The notes: generated by a model not told the origin, from the sequence alone. A DNA stretch of 64,000 nucleotides from an uncultured Clostridia bacterium (GCA_930990975.1 CAKNRR010000004.1:62001-126000), one strand, 5' to 3'. Shown: positions 45,660 through 55,744, numbered from the stretch's first letter. Numbers and translations: made by a program.

Positions 45660-47366
45660 ATGGATAAGATGTTTTTGCCTTTAGGAAATGGTATAGGGCT
45701 TTTTGACAATGACAAATTATGTGTAAGCATTATTGATCAAAATGGAGATAAAAAAGTAGGCGGTAAGATGGTCAAACCTATCAAAAAGTTTTGGCTTCTT
45801 CCTATAATCAGGGGATACACCTTTTTTATCAGGGGGATACTGCTTTATATCTCTGTCTTTATTTTGCAATCAAGTTTGGATACAAGAAAAGAAGAGGATA
45901 AAAACAAATCATACAAACAGGCAAAGAAGTTGGACTTTGCTTCAGGGTATATTGCACTTATTGCCTCGGTCATTATTGCTTTTTTGTTTGGCTTTTTGAT
46001 TTTGGGACTATTCCCATCATATTTGTTCAACAAAGCATTTGAGTATAGTACAAATTATTATTTTAGAAGTTTTATGATTGCACTTATAAGATTTGCAATT
46101 GTATATATAATTATGGTATTGCTGCGTTTTTCATCTATTATGAACGGCATTTATTCATTCAATGGTGCGGGCAATCAATTTATGTTTGGAAAAGCAGATA
46201 CAATAAGAAGCCGAACTTATCCACTTAATTTTTTGAATTTCTTAATAAATATTTTTATATTTTCGTTGTTTGTGGTATCATTGGTTGCGGTAAATATCAA
46301 TTTTATAGTCAACTTTTTTTGTAATTTGGCAATTTTTTTGTTTGTGATTCCATTATGTTATGAAACTCTTAGATATATAACATACACAAAATATGTTTGG
46401 CTTAAAGATATTGCACTTGTTACAAACTGGCTTGTATGTATGAAGCCCAATATTACACAAGAAGAGGTGCTGACTGTGGCGCAAATGGAAATTAGTAGTT
46501 ATGAAAATTTTGAAACAACTGGCAAGGATAGAATTTCAATGTCAGCTCTTTATGCTGAAATGCAAACAAAATTGCGTGCAGTTGAAAAACTTGAAAAGAG
46601 TGATATAGATTGGATTATAGCCACTGTGCTTAGAAAAAACAGGGTGGAAATAAAGCTTGTTCGATCGGTAAGCCAGAAAGAATACAGAGAAATTATGCGT
46701 GCCTGCGAAAGAAGAGCAAAAGGAGAACCACTGTCAAATATCTTTGGTTTTGTTGAATTTTATGGGTTGAGAATGGATGTAAACAAAAAAGTGTTGACCC
46801 CTCGCATGGAAACAGAAATTTTGATTGAAGAGGCAATAAAGAAAATTCGAGAGTTTGAACTTGAAAAAGTGCTTGATTTATGCACTGGAAGTGGGGCAAT
46901 TGCAATAGCTGTCGCAAAATACACTGACGCGAAAGTTACTGCCATTGACATTTCAAAGCCGGCATTACAAGTTGCTGAAAACAATGCGATAAAAAATGAT
47001 GTAAAAATCGAATTTTTGCAGTGTGATATATTCAAAGGATTGAAAAAAAGTAAAAAATATGATATAATCATCTCAAATCCGCCTTATATTAAAACAAGCG
47101 ACATCGAAAAGTTGGATATTGAAGTGAAAAAATATGATCCTCGCCTTGCACTTGATGGAGGCAATGATGGACTTGATTTTTATAGGCAAATCACTATGAA
47201 TGCTCGTCAACATCTAAACAAAAAAGGTTGGCTGTTTTTTGAAGTGGGTCAAGGGCAGGCTGAAAAAGTGCAAGATATGATGCAAGAAAACGGATTTGAG
47301 GAGATAAATATAGTAAAAGATTACAATAAGATTGAAAGGATAGTTTATGGAAGAATTAGCAAGTGA
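45660..47366 (+). CDS. prmC: fusion of DUF1385 membrane domain and PrmC release-factor glutamine methyltransferase
   Basis: 568 residues in one uninterrupted frame. Residues about 1-275 are a DUF1385 (YqhQ-like) domain with four to five membrane segments and the family tail ([13 protein letters not shown], then [18 protein letters not shown]). Its usual HGAEHK-type core is altered to NGAGNQ near residue 168. Residues about 280-568 are PrmC, which N5-methylates the Gln of the GGQ loop of RF1/RF2: SAM motif [12 protein letters not shown] (405-416) and catalytic NPPY (473-476). DUF1385 and prmC are separate neighbours in many Clostridia. Overlaps prfA, its substrate gene, by 20 bases. No Shine-Dalgarno at the ATG. 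Confidence 0.9.
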   Translation: MDKMFLPLGNGIGLFDNDKLCVSIIDQNGDKKVGGKMVKPIKKFWLLPIIRGYTFFIRGILLYISVFILQSSLDTRKEEDKNKSYKQAKKLDFASGYIALIASVIIAFLFGFLILGLFPSYLFNKAFEYSTNYYFRSFMIALIRFAIVYIIMVLLRFSSIMNGIYSFNGAGNQFMFGKADTIRSRTYPLNFLNFLINIFIFSLFVVSLVAVNINFIVNFFCNLAIFLFVIPLCYETLRYITYTKYVWLKDIALVTNWLVCMKPNITQEEVLTVAQMEISSYENFETTGKDRISMSALYAEMQTKLRAVEKLEKSDIDWIIATVLRKNRVEIKLVRSVSQKEYREIMRACERRAKGEPLSNIFGFVEFYGLRMDVNKKVLTPRMETEILIEEAIKKIREFELEKVLDLCTGSGAIAIAVAKYTDAKVTAIDISKPALQVAENNAIKNDVKIEFLQCDIFKGLKKSKKYDIIISNPPYIKTSDIEKLDIEVKKYDPRLALDGGNDGLDFYRQITMNARQHLNKKGWLFFEVGQGQAEKVQDMMQENGFEEINIVKDYNKIERIVYGRISK

Positions 47367-48432
47367 AATTTTAGAGAAAACACGAAAGACTAAAGATAGA
47401 TTTGAAGAACTTACAAAAATGGTCGCTGACCCAGATGTTATTGCTGATAACCGTCAATGGAAAAAGCTTGTAAAAGAGCGCTCATCTATAGAAGATGTTG
47501 CAAATGCTCATGATGAACTTGAAAAACTTCATAATGAGCTGATAAGTGCTCAGCAAGAATACAACAAAGAAAGCGACCACGAAATCAAACAAATGTTTTA
47601 TGAAGAGATTGGAAGATTAAAGGAAGAAATTGAGAAAAAAATAGAAGAAATCAAAATCCTTTTGCTTCCTAAAGATGCCAATGATGACAGCAATGTTATC
47701 ATTGAAATAAGGCAGGCTGCAGGTGGCGAAGAATCAGCTCTTTTCTGTAGCGTTCTTTTTAGAATGTATCAAATGTATGCTGACAAAAAACATTGGAAGG
47801 TTGAAGTAATGGATTTGAATGAAACCGAACTCGGCGGAATCAAAGAAATCACTTTCATGGTTAAGGGGAAGGGTGCTTACAGCAGATTCAAATATGAAAG
47901 CGGAGTGCACCGCGTTCAAAGAGTGCCAGAAACAGAAAGTCAAGGTCGAATTCATACTTCTACTTCAACAGTTGCTGTTTTGCCAGAAATTGAAGAGGTT
48001 GAATTTGAAATAGAAGATAAGGATTTAAAGATAGATACATACCGCTCAAGTGGTGCTGGTGGACAACATGTAAATAAGACAGAATCTGCAATTCGTATAA
48101 CCCACTTGCCAACAGGCATTGTTGTTGCCTGCCAAGATGAGCGATCTCAAATCAAGAATAGAGAAAGGGCAATGTCAATACTTCGCTCTAAATTATACGA
48201 TTACTATCAAGGACAGATAGAAAGCGAATATAAACAAGAAAGAAAAAGCCAAGTTGGGACAGGTGACCGCTCTGAAAGAGTAAGGACTTACAATTATCCA
48301 CAGGGCAGAGTGACAGATCATAGAGTCAATGTGACTTCTTATAATATTGAGTCAGTATTAAATGGCGACCTAGATTTATTTATAGATGCTTTAACATTGA
48401 AAGATAGAGCTGAAAAACTGGCAAATGCTTAA
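47347..48432 (+). CDS. prfA: peptide chain release factor 1
   Basis: 361 residues. Reads UAA and UAG stops and triggers peptide release. GGQ at 238-240 in [21 protein letters not shown]; stop-codon recognition loop near 194 has PET in place of the more usual PAT/PVT. AAAGGAT precedes the ATG inside the prmC part. Coupled to its methyltransferase. Confidence 0.97.
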   Translation: MEELASEILEKTRKTKDRFEELTKMVADPDVIADNRQWKKLVKERSSIEDVANAHDELEKLHNELISAQQEYNKESDHEIKQMFYEEIGRLKEEIEKKIEEIKILLLPKDANDDSNVIIEIRQAAGGEESALFCSVLFRMYQMYADKKHWKVEVMDLNETELGGIKEITFMVKGKGAYSRFKYESGVHRVQRVPETESQGRIHTSTSTVAVLPEIEEVEFEIEDKDLKIDTYRSSGAGGQHVNKTESAIRITHLPTGIVVACQDERSQIKNRERAMSILRSKLYDYYQGQIESEYKQERKSQVGTGDRSERVRTYNYPQGRVTDHRVNVTSYNIESVLNGDLDLFIDALTLKDRAEKLANA

Positions 48433-48465
48433 AAAAAGAGGCAAATTGAAATGCCTCTTTTTTGT
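48431..48465. terminator. terminator after prfA, symmetric
   Basis: AAAAAGAGGCA / TGCCTCTTTTT hairpin; can also serve the convergent gene ending at 48513. Confidence 0.9.
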
Positions 48466-48512
48466 TTGATTTATTTTAAATTATTTTAAATTATTGAATT
48501 GTTTAAATTGTT

Positions 48513-49484
48513 TTATTTTTTATCAGTATTGTTTTTTGTCTTTTCTGTAGTTTTTTCAGCGTGGTTGCCTGTTGTTGACTTTTGTGAAGGGGTGCTTTGC
48601 TCTGAGAAATTTTTGTCCGCCGAAGCAATGGCAGAGTTGTCACTATTTTCTTTGCTTCCTCCAACTTCTTTAATTTGTGATACACTTTCTTTCTCTTTGT
48701 TTGCATCAAGATTTTCTTGAGGAAGACTTTGAGCTTCAACCGCAGCTTTTTTGCTTGTCTTTCCAGTTATCTTTTGTGCTAAATTGACAATGAAATTTTC
48801 AATTTGTGGTTGATATTTGACGCTTAAATAGAAGACGATAATTGCCAAAATTACAAGCACAATCCATACAGGGATACCCCAGCCACTAAATGGAATGAGT
48901 TGTCCACTGCCTAAAAAACATGTCATGGCTATGGCTATAGGTCGAGTTATAAGGTTGGTGGTTATAAAAAATTTCCATGATATACTTCCAAGACAGCCAG
49001 CCACAATACATAAAATATCATCAGGGAATATAGGGAAAAGCATCATCAAGAAAAATACAAATTTTCCGCGTTTCAGTTTTTCTTCCCATTTTAAAGCATC
49101 TTTTTCGCCAGCTACCCAAACAACCAGTTTTCTCCCAACTTTTCGTCCAAGGAAAAAAGCAAACATGCTTCCACTTAGCACGGCAAAAAGACTCAAGCCT
49201 AATGTTATCCAAGGACCAAAGACCAAAGTTCCTGCTACAGTTGTAACCACTGCAGGCAATGGTAAAAAGGTTACTTGCAAAAATTGTATCACAATGAATA
49301 TAATGTAGCTATAAACACCGCCGTCCCGTATTATTTGTCCAAGTTCTTCAGCACTATCTATTTTATCAATAGTTCCAGTAAGCTCAAGTGGCAAATATAT
49401 GGCAAGAACGATCAATACAAGTGCCAGGACGATTATTCCTATTTTTATAAGTTTCGTTTTTGTTTCTTTTTTAATCTTCGACAT
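48513..49484 (-). CDS. TVP38/TMEM64 (DedA-like, SNARE-associated) membrane protein with long tail
   Basis: 323 residues. Five to six membrane segments over 1-235; the VTT-domain hallmarks are FLPLPAVVTTVAGTLVFGP (about 70-88) and FPIFPDDILCIVAGCLG (about 149-165). Proteins of this fold act as lipid scramblases or transporters. From about 240 to the end lies a hydrophilic Lys/Glu/Ser/Asn-rich tail, unusually long for the family. No Shine-Dalgarno; TGT-TATAAT ends five bases before the ATG, so a leaderless mRNA is likely. Confidence 0.88.
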   Translation of the reverse strand: MSKIKKETKTKLIKIGIIVLALVLIVLAIYLPLELTGTIDKIDSAEELGQIIRDGGVYSYIIFIVIQFLQVTFLPLPAVVTTVAGTLVFGPWITLGLSLFAVLSGSMFAFFLGRKVGRKLVVWVAGEKDALKWEEKLKRGKFVFFLMMLFPIFPDDILCIVAGCLGSISWKFFITTNLITRPIAIAMTCFLGSGQLIPFSGWGIPVWIVLVILAIIVFYLSVKYQPQIENFIVNLAQKITGKTSKKAAVEAQSLPQENLDANKEKESVSQIKEVGGSKENSDNSAIASADKNFSEQSTPSQKSTTGNHAEKTTEKTKNNTDKK

Positions 49485-49489
49485 ACTAT

Positions 49490-49498
49490 ATTATAACA
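49490..49498 (-). promoter_or_regulatory. promoter of DedA-like gene, probably leaderless
   Basis: Minus strand extended -10 TGT-TATAAT (49498-49490). The start codon begins at 49484, at or one base from the expected RNA start. Confidence 0.5.
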
Positions 49499-49668
49499 TA
49501 AAATATGTCATCTTAAAAATATTTGACAATATTTTGATTATAAATCATTTTTGAAAAATATGGTGTTTTATTAATAATATTATTAAATTAAATATTTTAA
49601 TTATTAAATTAAATATTTTTTTAATTAAAAATATAAAAAATTAATATTTTTTTCATTTTTAAATTGTG

Positions 49669-49697
49669 TTGACGAATTATATTAAAATAGATATAAT
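49669..49697 (+). promoter_or_regulatory. tRNA-Leu promoter
   Basis: TTGACG (49669-49674), 17 bp, TATAAT (49692-49697). RNA start near 49704; first element on the RNA is the tRNA-like remnant at 49736. Confidence 0.75.
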
Positions 49698-49735
49698 ATA
49701 TATTGACTAGAATCAGTTTCCTGATTAAATAATAT

Positions 49736-49812
49736 GCGAAAGTGGCAAAATCGGATTTTTTAAGCCTTTTGGATTAAAAGGTGTTGGTGCGGGTAGCGGG
49801 TACTAAGATTTT
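49736..49812 (+). pseudogene. degenerate tRNA-Leu-like copy
   Basis: GCGAAAGTGGCAAAATCGGA (49736-49755) matches the 5' end of the intact tRNA-Leu with few changes. A hairpin CCTTT / AAAGG lies where an anticodon arm would be, but its loop lacks T33, and no 3' acceptor strand pairs with the 5' end. I call it a tRNA remnant. Confidence 0.5.
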
Positions 49813-49863
49813 AGGAAGCTTTCTTAAGACAAAAATGGTCAGTTAAATTTATATATGTGTTAT

Positions 49864-49949
49864 GCGGGAGTGGCGAAATGGCAGACGCGCAGGTTTCAGG
49901 TATCTGTGATAGCAATATCATGTGGGTTCGACTCCCATCTCCCGCACCA
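49864..49949 (+). tRNA. tRNA-Leu (CAG)
   Basis: 86 nt including CCA. Acceptor GCGGGAG / CTCCCGC; D arm GTGGCGAAATGGCAGAC; anticodon stem with loop TTCAGGT (anticodon CAG); long class II variable arm TGATA-GCAA-TATCA; T arm GTGGG-TTCGACT-CCCAT. Reads CUG codons. Confidence 0.95.
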
Positions 49950-49991
49950 AAGGAAAAACATGAAAGCAAATTCTTAATATAATGAAAATTA

Positions 49992-50072
49992 AATGCCGAA
50001 ACAATGGTTTGTTGGGCCCTTGAAAAACATAAGATTTTTTATGGTATGGACTCCTATCTCATGCACTATGAG
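49992..50072 (+). pseudogene. second degenerate tRNA-Leu-like copy
   Basis: GACTCCTATCTCATGCACTA (50049-50068) matches the 3' end of the intact tRNA-Leu, GACTCCCATCTCCCGCACCA, at 16 of 20 positions. GCCGAAACAATGG (49994-50006) is a poor D-arm relic. Not foldable as a tRNA by eye. Confidence 0.45.
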
Positions 50073-50253
50073 TTAAGCGTTGGGCGACTATAAATTAAAA
50101 TCAACAATACTCTTATCGAGGTAAGCACACAGGTTCTCGTTGAATTTTCTAAAAATTGCAGAATTTTTAGGGGCATTTAGTGCACTAGAAAAGAGTAATC
50201 TGAATACTGAATTTTTATTTCTTTGTTAAACTTATGCCATATAAGGAGATTGT

Positions 50254-51003
50254 ATGAGAAAGCCTCAAAATGTTTATGACAATTCTCAATTTTTTGAAGA
50301 ATATCAAAAAATGAGAGATTCCAAAATCAATGCAAATGAGCTTATTGAAATTCCGCAGATAAAAGCGATGATGCCAGACATTAAAGATAAAATGATTTTA
50401 GATTTAGGTTGTGGCGATGGTGGAATGAGCAGGTATTTTGCAGAAAATGGAGCTAAAAGAGTGTTAGGGCTTGACATTTCAAACAACATGATAAAATTGG
50501 CGAAGTCAAAAACTCAACAGGCGAATGTTGAGTATATCGTTGGAGAAATGGAGAACATTTCAAAGCTTAATGAAAAATTTGATATTGTTTTCAGTTCGCT
50601 TGCCTTCCATTATGTTGAAGATTTTGAGAAGCTGATGGCGGATATTTCTGGTCTTTTAAAACCAAATGGTATATTGCTTTTTTCACAAGAGCATCCTATA
50701 GCAACAGCCATAATTCCAAGTAACAAAGATATGAAAAAATATATTGAAATAAACGGGAAGCGATATTTTCTCTTGAGTGATTACAATAATAATTCATGCA
50801 GAAGTTTAAACTGGAATATTGAAGGTGTTATAAAATATCATAGAAATTTCTCATCAATAATAAATGCTATCATAAAAAGCGGGATGAGTGTTTTGCAAGT
50901 GGGAGAGTCACAAGCTGATGAAAAAGCTGTGCAACTGGTCGAAAAATACAAGTATCAAATTGACAGGCCTTATTTTTTATACATAAAAGCACAGAAGGTT
51001 TAG
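50254..51003 (+). CDS. class I SAM-dependent methyltransferase
   Basis: 249 residues. SAM-binding motif I LDLGCGDGGMSRYF (about 49-62), acidic LGLDISNNMI (about 71-80), motif IV-like FDIVFSSLAFHYVED (about 109-123) and GLLKPNGILLFSQEHP. Methyltransf_11/25 type acting on a small molecule or unknown substrate. AAGGAG before the ATG. First gene of the accessory region, just after tRNA-Leu. Confidence 0.88.
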   Translation: MRKPQNVYDNSQFFEEYQKMRDSKINANELIEIPQIKAMMPDIKDKMILDLGCGDGGMSRYFAENGAKRVLGLDISNNMIKLAKSKTQQANVEYIVGEMENISKLNEKFDIVFSSLAFHYVEDFEKLMADISGLLKPNGILLFSQEHPIATAIIPSNKDMKKYIEINGKRYFLLSDYNNNSCRSLNWNIEGVIKYHRNFSSIINAIIKSGMSVLQVGESQADEKAVQLVEKYKYQIDRPYFLYIKAQKV

Positions 51004-51247
51004 CGGCGAGAAACAGATAAAATAAAGCTATGTTTAAAGATTAAAACCCTAGATGAGTTTACTTTTACAAAGCAATAAATATGGTTGTTTATTAAAGTAA
51101 ACGGTGAATTTGAGAGCTGTATCAATATTTAATAATTGAAAATGGCAGATAACAAAATGTTTTTAAACGCACATTAAAAGATAAAAGATGTTTTTTGTGA
51201 GAAGGCTTTAATTTTAATAGAACCATTTTTAAAGAGGAGAGAAAAAC

Positions 51248-51523
51248 ATGAATGAGAAAGAAATAATTGAATTTTTGGCAGATGGCGAACACGAAAGATG
51301 GGCAAGGTGGCAAAGATATTTACATTCTGTTTGCGTTGAAAACAAAGATGGCTCTTTGACCATTCCAAAAGAGAAAGTTGACAGATGGACAAGACAGATG
51401 AACATGCCTTACAGCGAACTTACAGAAAAAGAAAAGAACTCTGACAGAGAACTTGCAATTATGCTTCTTAATAGTTTGAAAGAATTTATTAAAAATTGTG
51501 ATGAAAATGATGAGAGAGAATAA
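51248..51523 (+). CDS. small protein with RyR-domain-like pattern
   Basis: 91 residues. LADGEHERWARWQRYL followed by MPYSELTEKEKNSDRELA matches the E-x-x-H-x-x-W ... PY-x-x-L-x-x-x-x-K-x-x-D pattern of RyR domains, found in phage and bacterial proteins as small stand-alone units. GAGGAGAG before the ATG. Role unknown; RyR domains have been linked to ligand sensing. Confidence 0.65.
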   Translation: MNEKEIIEFLADGEHERWARWQRYLHSVCVENKDGSLTIPKEKVDRWTRQMNMPYSELTEKEKNSDRELAIMLLNSLKEFIKNCDENDERE

Positions 51524-51612
51524 TAAAATATTTTTCATTGCGTGTCAAAATGAATTCAACTTGATAATGTCATCATTTTATGATAATATATAATTACAAT
51601 GAGGGTGTGATT

Positions 51613-52182
51613 ATGGAAACAATAAGGCTTGGCAAAGAGTATATTGAAGAGGCAATAAAAGGTTTGAAATGTGCTGAAGCTTCAATCGTGAAAAGATTTG
51701 GAGATAAAAAAGGAAGAGAATTGCTGGATAAAATCTCAGATAGAATTGAAGAGGTGCATGTTCCAAAGTTGAATGATTCAGTAATGCTTGTTTATAGTCT
51801 AAGAAAAGAAGCTCCGCCAAACATGGCAATGTATTATGAAATCAAAGCTCAAGATAAAGAAGGAAAAGAAATTGGAGTATTAAAGTATAAGTTATATGAT
51901 TCCCTTTGCACAATTCATCTTTGCTATATTGGGGTGACAGACAAAGAATATCAAGGCAAAGGAATTGGATATTTGTTATTGAGCAAAATGGAAGATATTG
52001 CCAAAGAAATTGAGATTCCTGCAATTGAAGGACATTTTCAACCTTTAGGCGACCTCGCCAGTTTCTCACGAAAGTTTTATGAAAGAAATGGCTATGAAAT
52101 TGAATTTGATTATGTTGACAGAAAACCATGCCTATATAAACGAATCAAAGAAGTCGAAGATTACGACGAAATGGAAAGATGA
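51613..52182 (+). CDS. GNAT family N-acetyltransferase
   Basis: 189 residues from the ATG at 51613 (GAGGG upstream); an in-frame extension of 11 codons is rejected. Acetyl-CoA binding motif A: IGVTDKEYQGKGIGYLLLSKM (Q/R-x-x-G-x-G/A) at about 113-133. Substrate unknown. Confidence 0.8.
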   Translation: METIRLGKEYIEEAIKGLKCAEASIVKRFGDKKGRELLDKISDRIEEVHVPKLNDSVMLVYSLRKEAPPNMAMYYEIKAQDKEGKEIGVLKYKLYDSLCTIHLCYIGVTDKEYQGKGIGYLLLSKMEDIAKEIEIPAIEGHFQPLGDLASFSRKFYERNGYEIEFDYVDRKPCLYKRIKEVEDYDEMER

Positions 52183-52210
52183 TTGGAAAATAATTTATAA
52201 TGGATAAAAT

Positions 52211-53089
52211 ATGAATAAAAATGTTTTAATAAAAGATGTAAAAAAACTTAATAGCGACCTAAAATATAACATTCAATATATTATAGATGAATGTCCTTTG
52301 GCATATCAAAAAGATTTGGACCGCTATATTGATAAGATAGATGAGCGCTTCATCATTGCAAATATAGATTCAAATCAAGATGTTTTGGCAATCGCATGCT
52401 TAGAAAAACAGAACAAAGACCTTTATTTGGATATATTGTATGTTTCAAAATATGCGCGCAGAAAGGGGCATGGTGAAAAAATGCTTAGTGTTGTCACTAG
52501 GTTTGCAAAAGAAAATGGTTTTGATGGGCTTAACTTAATTGTGAAAAAAGAAAACACGCCAGCAATAAGCCTTTATAAGAAAAAACATTTTATTTTACAT
52601 CATGCTGACGGAGAAGTTTTGTCACTTAACAGAACGCTCAGCCCTAATGCAAATTTAGTTGGAGGCATCTTATTTGAACTCAAAAAGAAGAATCCAGCTT
52701 TTGTCAATGAAGGGGATATTGAGTATGATGAAAGATATGAAAAGTATTGTTTCAAAAAAGAAGGCAAAGAGGAATTAATAAAAAAAATATTATCAGAGAA
52801 ATTATTTGCGACCGCATATGCTCTGTTGCGAACAAGTGAAAGTGGAGTGCTTGATAAAGATGCTTTGTTAAAAATAAAGAGATATGCAGGAGAAAAAGAG
52901 GATTTGTTTGGAGATGAAGCTTTTGTGAAGGGAATAGATATTGTAAAAGATGTTGATAAATCCACTTTGAAGAAAGCCTTTCAAGCATTGTCTGTCTATG
53001 AAGACTTGACATATGAAGAAAATTATATGAAAAAAGAACAAGATAAAGAAATTAAAAGTTATGATGAAGATATTAAAATCAAAGGATAA
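52211..53089 (+). CDS. GNAT acetyltransferase with extra C-terminal domain
   Basis: 292 residues. GNAT domain about 1-140: LDILYVSKYARRKGHGEKML (R-x-x-G-x-G) and VKKENTPAISLYKKKHF. Residues about 150-292 are a second, unrecognised helical domain rich in Lys/Glu. Overlaps the next gene by 29 bases, so probably coupled. The ribosome site is weak (GGAT). Confidence 0.78.
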   Translation: MNKNVLIKDVKKLNSDLKYNIQYIIDECPLAYQKDLDRYIDKIDERFIIANIDSNQDVLAIACLEKQNKDLYLDILYVSKYARRKGHGEKMLSVVTRFAKENGFDGLNLIVKKENTPAISLYKKKHFILHHADGEVLSLNRTLSPNANLVGGILFELKKKNPAFVNEGDIEYDERYEKYCFKKEGKEELIKKILSEKLFATAYALLRTSESGVLDKDALLKIKRYAGEKEDLFGDEAFVKGIDIVKDVDKSTLKKAFQALSVYEDLTYEENYMKKEQDKEIKSYDEDIKIKG

Positions 53090-54059
53090 AAAATTAAAAA
53101 GGCAAATGATTGATGTTGATTTGTTTGGCTCAAAAATAAATCACCGATGTTATCAAAAGCCAAAACATATAGAAAAGAAAAAGAAGAATAAAAAGAAAAT
53201 AGCTTTTCAATCTATTTACTGGGTTGGCATTTTGCTTATGGTTGTCTTTGGGTTTTTAAGTAATTCATATTTCGCTTATGATATTAAAGATATGACCGTC
53301 TATAAAATCATTTCTTATGTTTTGATGTTTGCGCTTCTAATTACAGCACTTGTTGACGACATTATGAAATACAAGCATAAACTACAGATATGGCAATCAT
53401 ATATAGCATATTCCGTGGCACTATTGCTGATATTTTTAAGATTTTTCATAGACTATGAAATATGGAGATTTATTTCTTTTATCATGCTTCTTGCAATGAC
53501 AATCAGCGTTTTAGTTTTGCATTATAAAAGAAAGTCATTGAATAAAAAGATAGTGATGGATAAAAAGGTTGTATTCGTCGTTGGTTTTAGCTGGTTGCTC
53601 CAGTTTTTGGAAATATTCTATCACTATTATTTAAGCGAAATATTCTTGGCATGGGCGCTTATACCTGCAAGCGTGCTTTTACTTGTCATAGTCATTTTGT
53701 CGTTCACGGTATTTAAAAAGCTTTTTTATAAACTTAGCAAAACCGTAGGATCTCGTTTATTGCTTATTTTGGCGAGCTTTGTTTTATGCTATGCAGTGAG
53801 CGTATGCGGAATTGACACTATAAACACAACTTTTTCGCCAGCTCCAACACAAAATTATTATGAGATAGTGGCAAAAGATGTTTCTGGTGGCGGAAGAGGA
53901 CAAAGTATGAGATTTATTATTACAATCATTATTGATGAAAAAGAAGTTGATATTGATGTGCCTTCTGATGTCTATTATGAAAATGAGGTTGGCGGAATGT
54001 TGCAAGTTGGTTATTATAAAGGTGCATTAGGCTTTGCTTTTTATGAATATGTTGAATAA
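53061..54059 (+). CDS. multi-pass membrane protein of unknown function
   Basis: 332 residues. Very basic N-terminal 48 residues (KKKKNKKK), then about seven membrane segments (about 50-260), then a C-terminal soluble domain of about 70 residues (YYEIVAKDVSGGGRGQSMRF, then VGGMLQVGYYKGALGFAFYEYV) probably on the outside. No family recognised. Starts inside the end of the GNAT gene; one of two adjacent Mets is the start. Confidence 0.75.
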   Translation: MMKILKSKDKKLKRQMIDVDLFGSKINHRCYQKPKHIEKKKKNKKKIAFQSIYWVGILLMVVFGFLSNSYFAYDIKDMTVYKIISYVLMFALLITALVDDIMKYKHKLQIWQSYIAYSVALLLIFLRFFIDYEIWRFISFIMLLAMTISVLVLHYKRKSLNKKIVMDKKVVFVVGFSWLLQFLEIFYHYYLSEIFLAWALIPASVLLLVIVILSFTVFKKLFYKLSKTVGSRLLLILASFVLCYAVSVCGIDTINTTFSPAPTQNYYEIVAKDVSGGGRGQSMRFIITIIIDEKEVDIDVPSDVYYENEVGGMLQVGYYKGALGFAFYEYVE

Positions 54060-54141
54060 TTGGTTTAACACAAACAAAATTCATAGGGAATTAATATAAT
54101 GTTGTATGTAGAAATACAACATTTTTTATTAAGAGAAGGTT

Positions 54142-54675
54142 ATGAATTTTATTTTATCTCAGTGTTTTGGGCTTGTGGCATTAATTCTTGTTTGCATATC
54201 ATATCTTTTGGGAAGCAAGAAAAACTTTTTGGCCTTTCAAATCATAGCAAATCTTTTTTATGCCCTTTCGTTTTTGACACTGGATGTTATGGTTGGCGGC
54301 GTAAACACTATAATATCAATTGCAAGAGTGACTGTTCTGTATTTCTTTGAAAAAAGTGACAAAGAGCCTCCAATTTGGCTTTTTGTGATTTTTTCTATGC
54401 TATATCTACTGTCAGGGAACTGTTTTTATCAAAATGATTTGGATATTCTTGCTGTTGTTGCTTATGAGTTTTTTAATATGGCGATGTTTATCAGAGATAT
54501 AGAACTTACAAGAATAATGATGATATTTCCTAATCTACTGATTGTGATTTACAACTTTTTGAATTTTACATTCACAAACTCGATATTGGACCTTGTAGAG
54601 ATTATTGTCCTTCTTGTTGTCACCATAAGATGTGCTTTGCAAAAACGGAGAAGTCAGGTAAAGTATTTGATATGA
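54142..54675 (+). CDS. YgjV-family inner membrane protein
   Basis: 177 residues with about six short TM segments. N-terminal QCFGLVALILVCISYLLGSKKNFLAFQ and NLFYALSFLTLDVMVGG resemble the Imp-YgjV family. GAGAAGG precedes the ATG. Function of the family is unknown. Confidence 0.75.
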   Translation: MNFILSQCFGLVALILVCISYLLGSKKNFLAFQIIANLFYALSFLTLDVMVGGVNTIISIARVTVLYFFEKSDKEPPIWLFVIFSMLYLLSGNCFYQNDLDILAVVAYEFFNMAMFIRDIELTRIMMIFPNLLIVIYNFLNFTFTNSILDLVEIIVLLVVTIRCALQKRRSQVKYLI

Positions 54676-54864
54676 TTTGAAATTATAGAGCCTTAATAAA
54701 ATTTGCGACGATAAAGAAAGTGTTTAAAATTAAAAAGCTATGATTTTTGATGCTTGAAGATGCGGACAATGATGAAAAGGGACTAAAATAATTTTATTAT
54801 GACTTTATTTGTCGAGCATAAATATTTTTAATTTTATTTGCCATCTTAAGACAAGGAGGCAAAA

Positions 54865-55641
54865 ATGAAAAGAATTGTTTTATTTATGTTTGCTTTTGTT
54901 TTATTGCTTGTTGGGGGAGTAAGTCTTAAAGAGGCGACTTTCAATAATGGAAATTCTTTGGTTGCCAGTGCTGAAGAAACTATTGAATATCAAGACGACA
55001 GCATAAAAGAAGTGGCAAATATTGAAAAGGAAGAAGAAAAAACAGAAGAAGACTCAATGGAATTATGTGTGATAGGAAATGCGTCAAAAAATGTTGCACC
55101 AGATAGGGCAACTGTGACAGCGGTTATTGAAACTTTGGATTTGAATATTACAAAATCTAAAGACCTAAATTTTGAAGCTTTCAACAAGGTTGTAAAGGCT
55201 TTGGGAGATCAAGGACTTGACACATCAAAGGTTGTCATTGACAGCTATACTTCATATCCGAGTTATGACTACAATGCTGGCAAAACATTGATAGGGTATT
55301 ACTCAATCACAACATTCAGCTTTGATGTTGAAAAATTGGAAGATGTCAAAAAATTTATTGACAGTGCAACTGAAAATGGCGTTACAAGTGTAAGAAATGT
55401 GACTTATAAAGTGTCTAATATTGATGACATTTATGCTGATGTTCTTTTGTCTGCTCTTGAAAATGCAAAAGCAAAGGCTCAAAAGATTTCTGGAAGAGAT
55501 GACTTGCAAGTCAAAAGTATAAAGGAAGAATATGTTTATTCTTGCACAAGCTTATATAAAAGTTATGCTGATGGACTTGGCGACAATTCAATGATAGGCA
55601 ATGTCAATGTTCAAGCCAAAGTGGCAGTTGAATTTGCTTAA
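54865..55641 (+). CDS. secreted SIMPL-domain (DUF541) protein
   Basis: 258 residues. Signal peptide about 1-35 (VLFMFAFVLLLVGGV ... ASA), an acidic Glu/Lys spacer to 65, then a SIMPL domain: MELCVIGNASKNVAPDRATVTAVIET at the start, then repeated strands to VQAKVAVEFA at the end. AAGGAGGC before the ATG. The domain is common in envelope proteins, with oxidative-stress links reported for some; role here unknown. Confidence 0.85.
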   Translation: MKRIVLFMFAFVLLLVGGVSLKEATFNNGNSLVASAEETIEYQDDSIKEVANIEKEEEKTEEDSMELCVIGNASKNVAPDRATVTAVIETLDLNITKSKDLNFEAFNKVVKALGDQGLDTSKVVIDSYTSYPSYDYNAGKTLIGYYSITTFSFDVEKLEDVKKFIDSATENGVTSVRNVTYKVSNIDDIYADVLLSALENAKAKAQKISGRDDLQVKSIKEEYVYSCTSLYKSYADGLGDNSMIGNVNVQAKVAVEFA

Positions 55642-55676
55642 AAAATTGCAAAGATAGTTTTATCTTTGCTTTTTTG
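55641..55676 (+). terminator. terminator after SIMPL gene
   Basis: GCAAAGATA / TATCTTTGC with T6. Confidence 0.9.
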
Positions 55677-55693
55677 TTGTCTAATATATAAGG

Positions 55694-55722
55694 TTGTCAA
55701 ATTTCAAAATTTATGATAAAAT
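55694..55722 (+). promoter_or_regulatory. promoter for GNAT at 55745
   Basis: TTGTCA (55694-55699), 17 bp, extended TGA-TAAAAT (55717-55722); excludes an in-frame start at 55694. Confidence 0.65.
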
Positions 55723-55744
55723 AAAACACAGGAAGGATAAAGAG

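Noticed and set aside
54099..54350. 83-codon ORF overlapping the YgjV-like gene
   Set aside because: Different frame over the membrane gene, no ribosome site and implausible composition.
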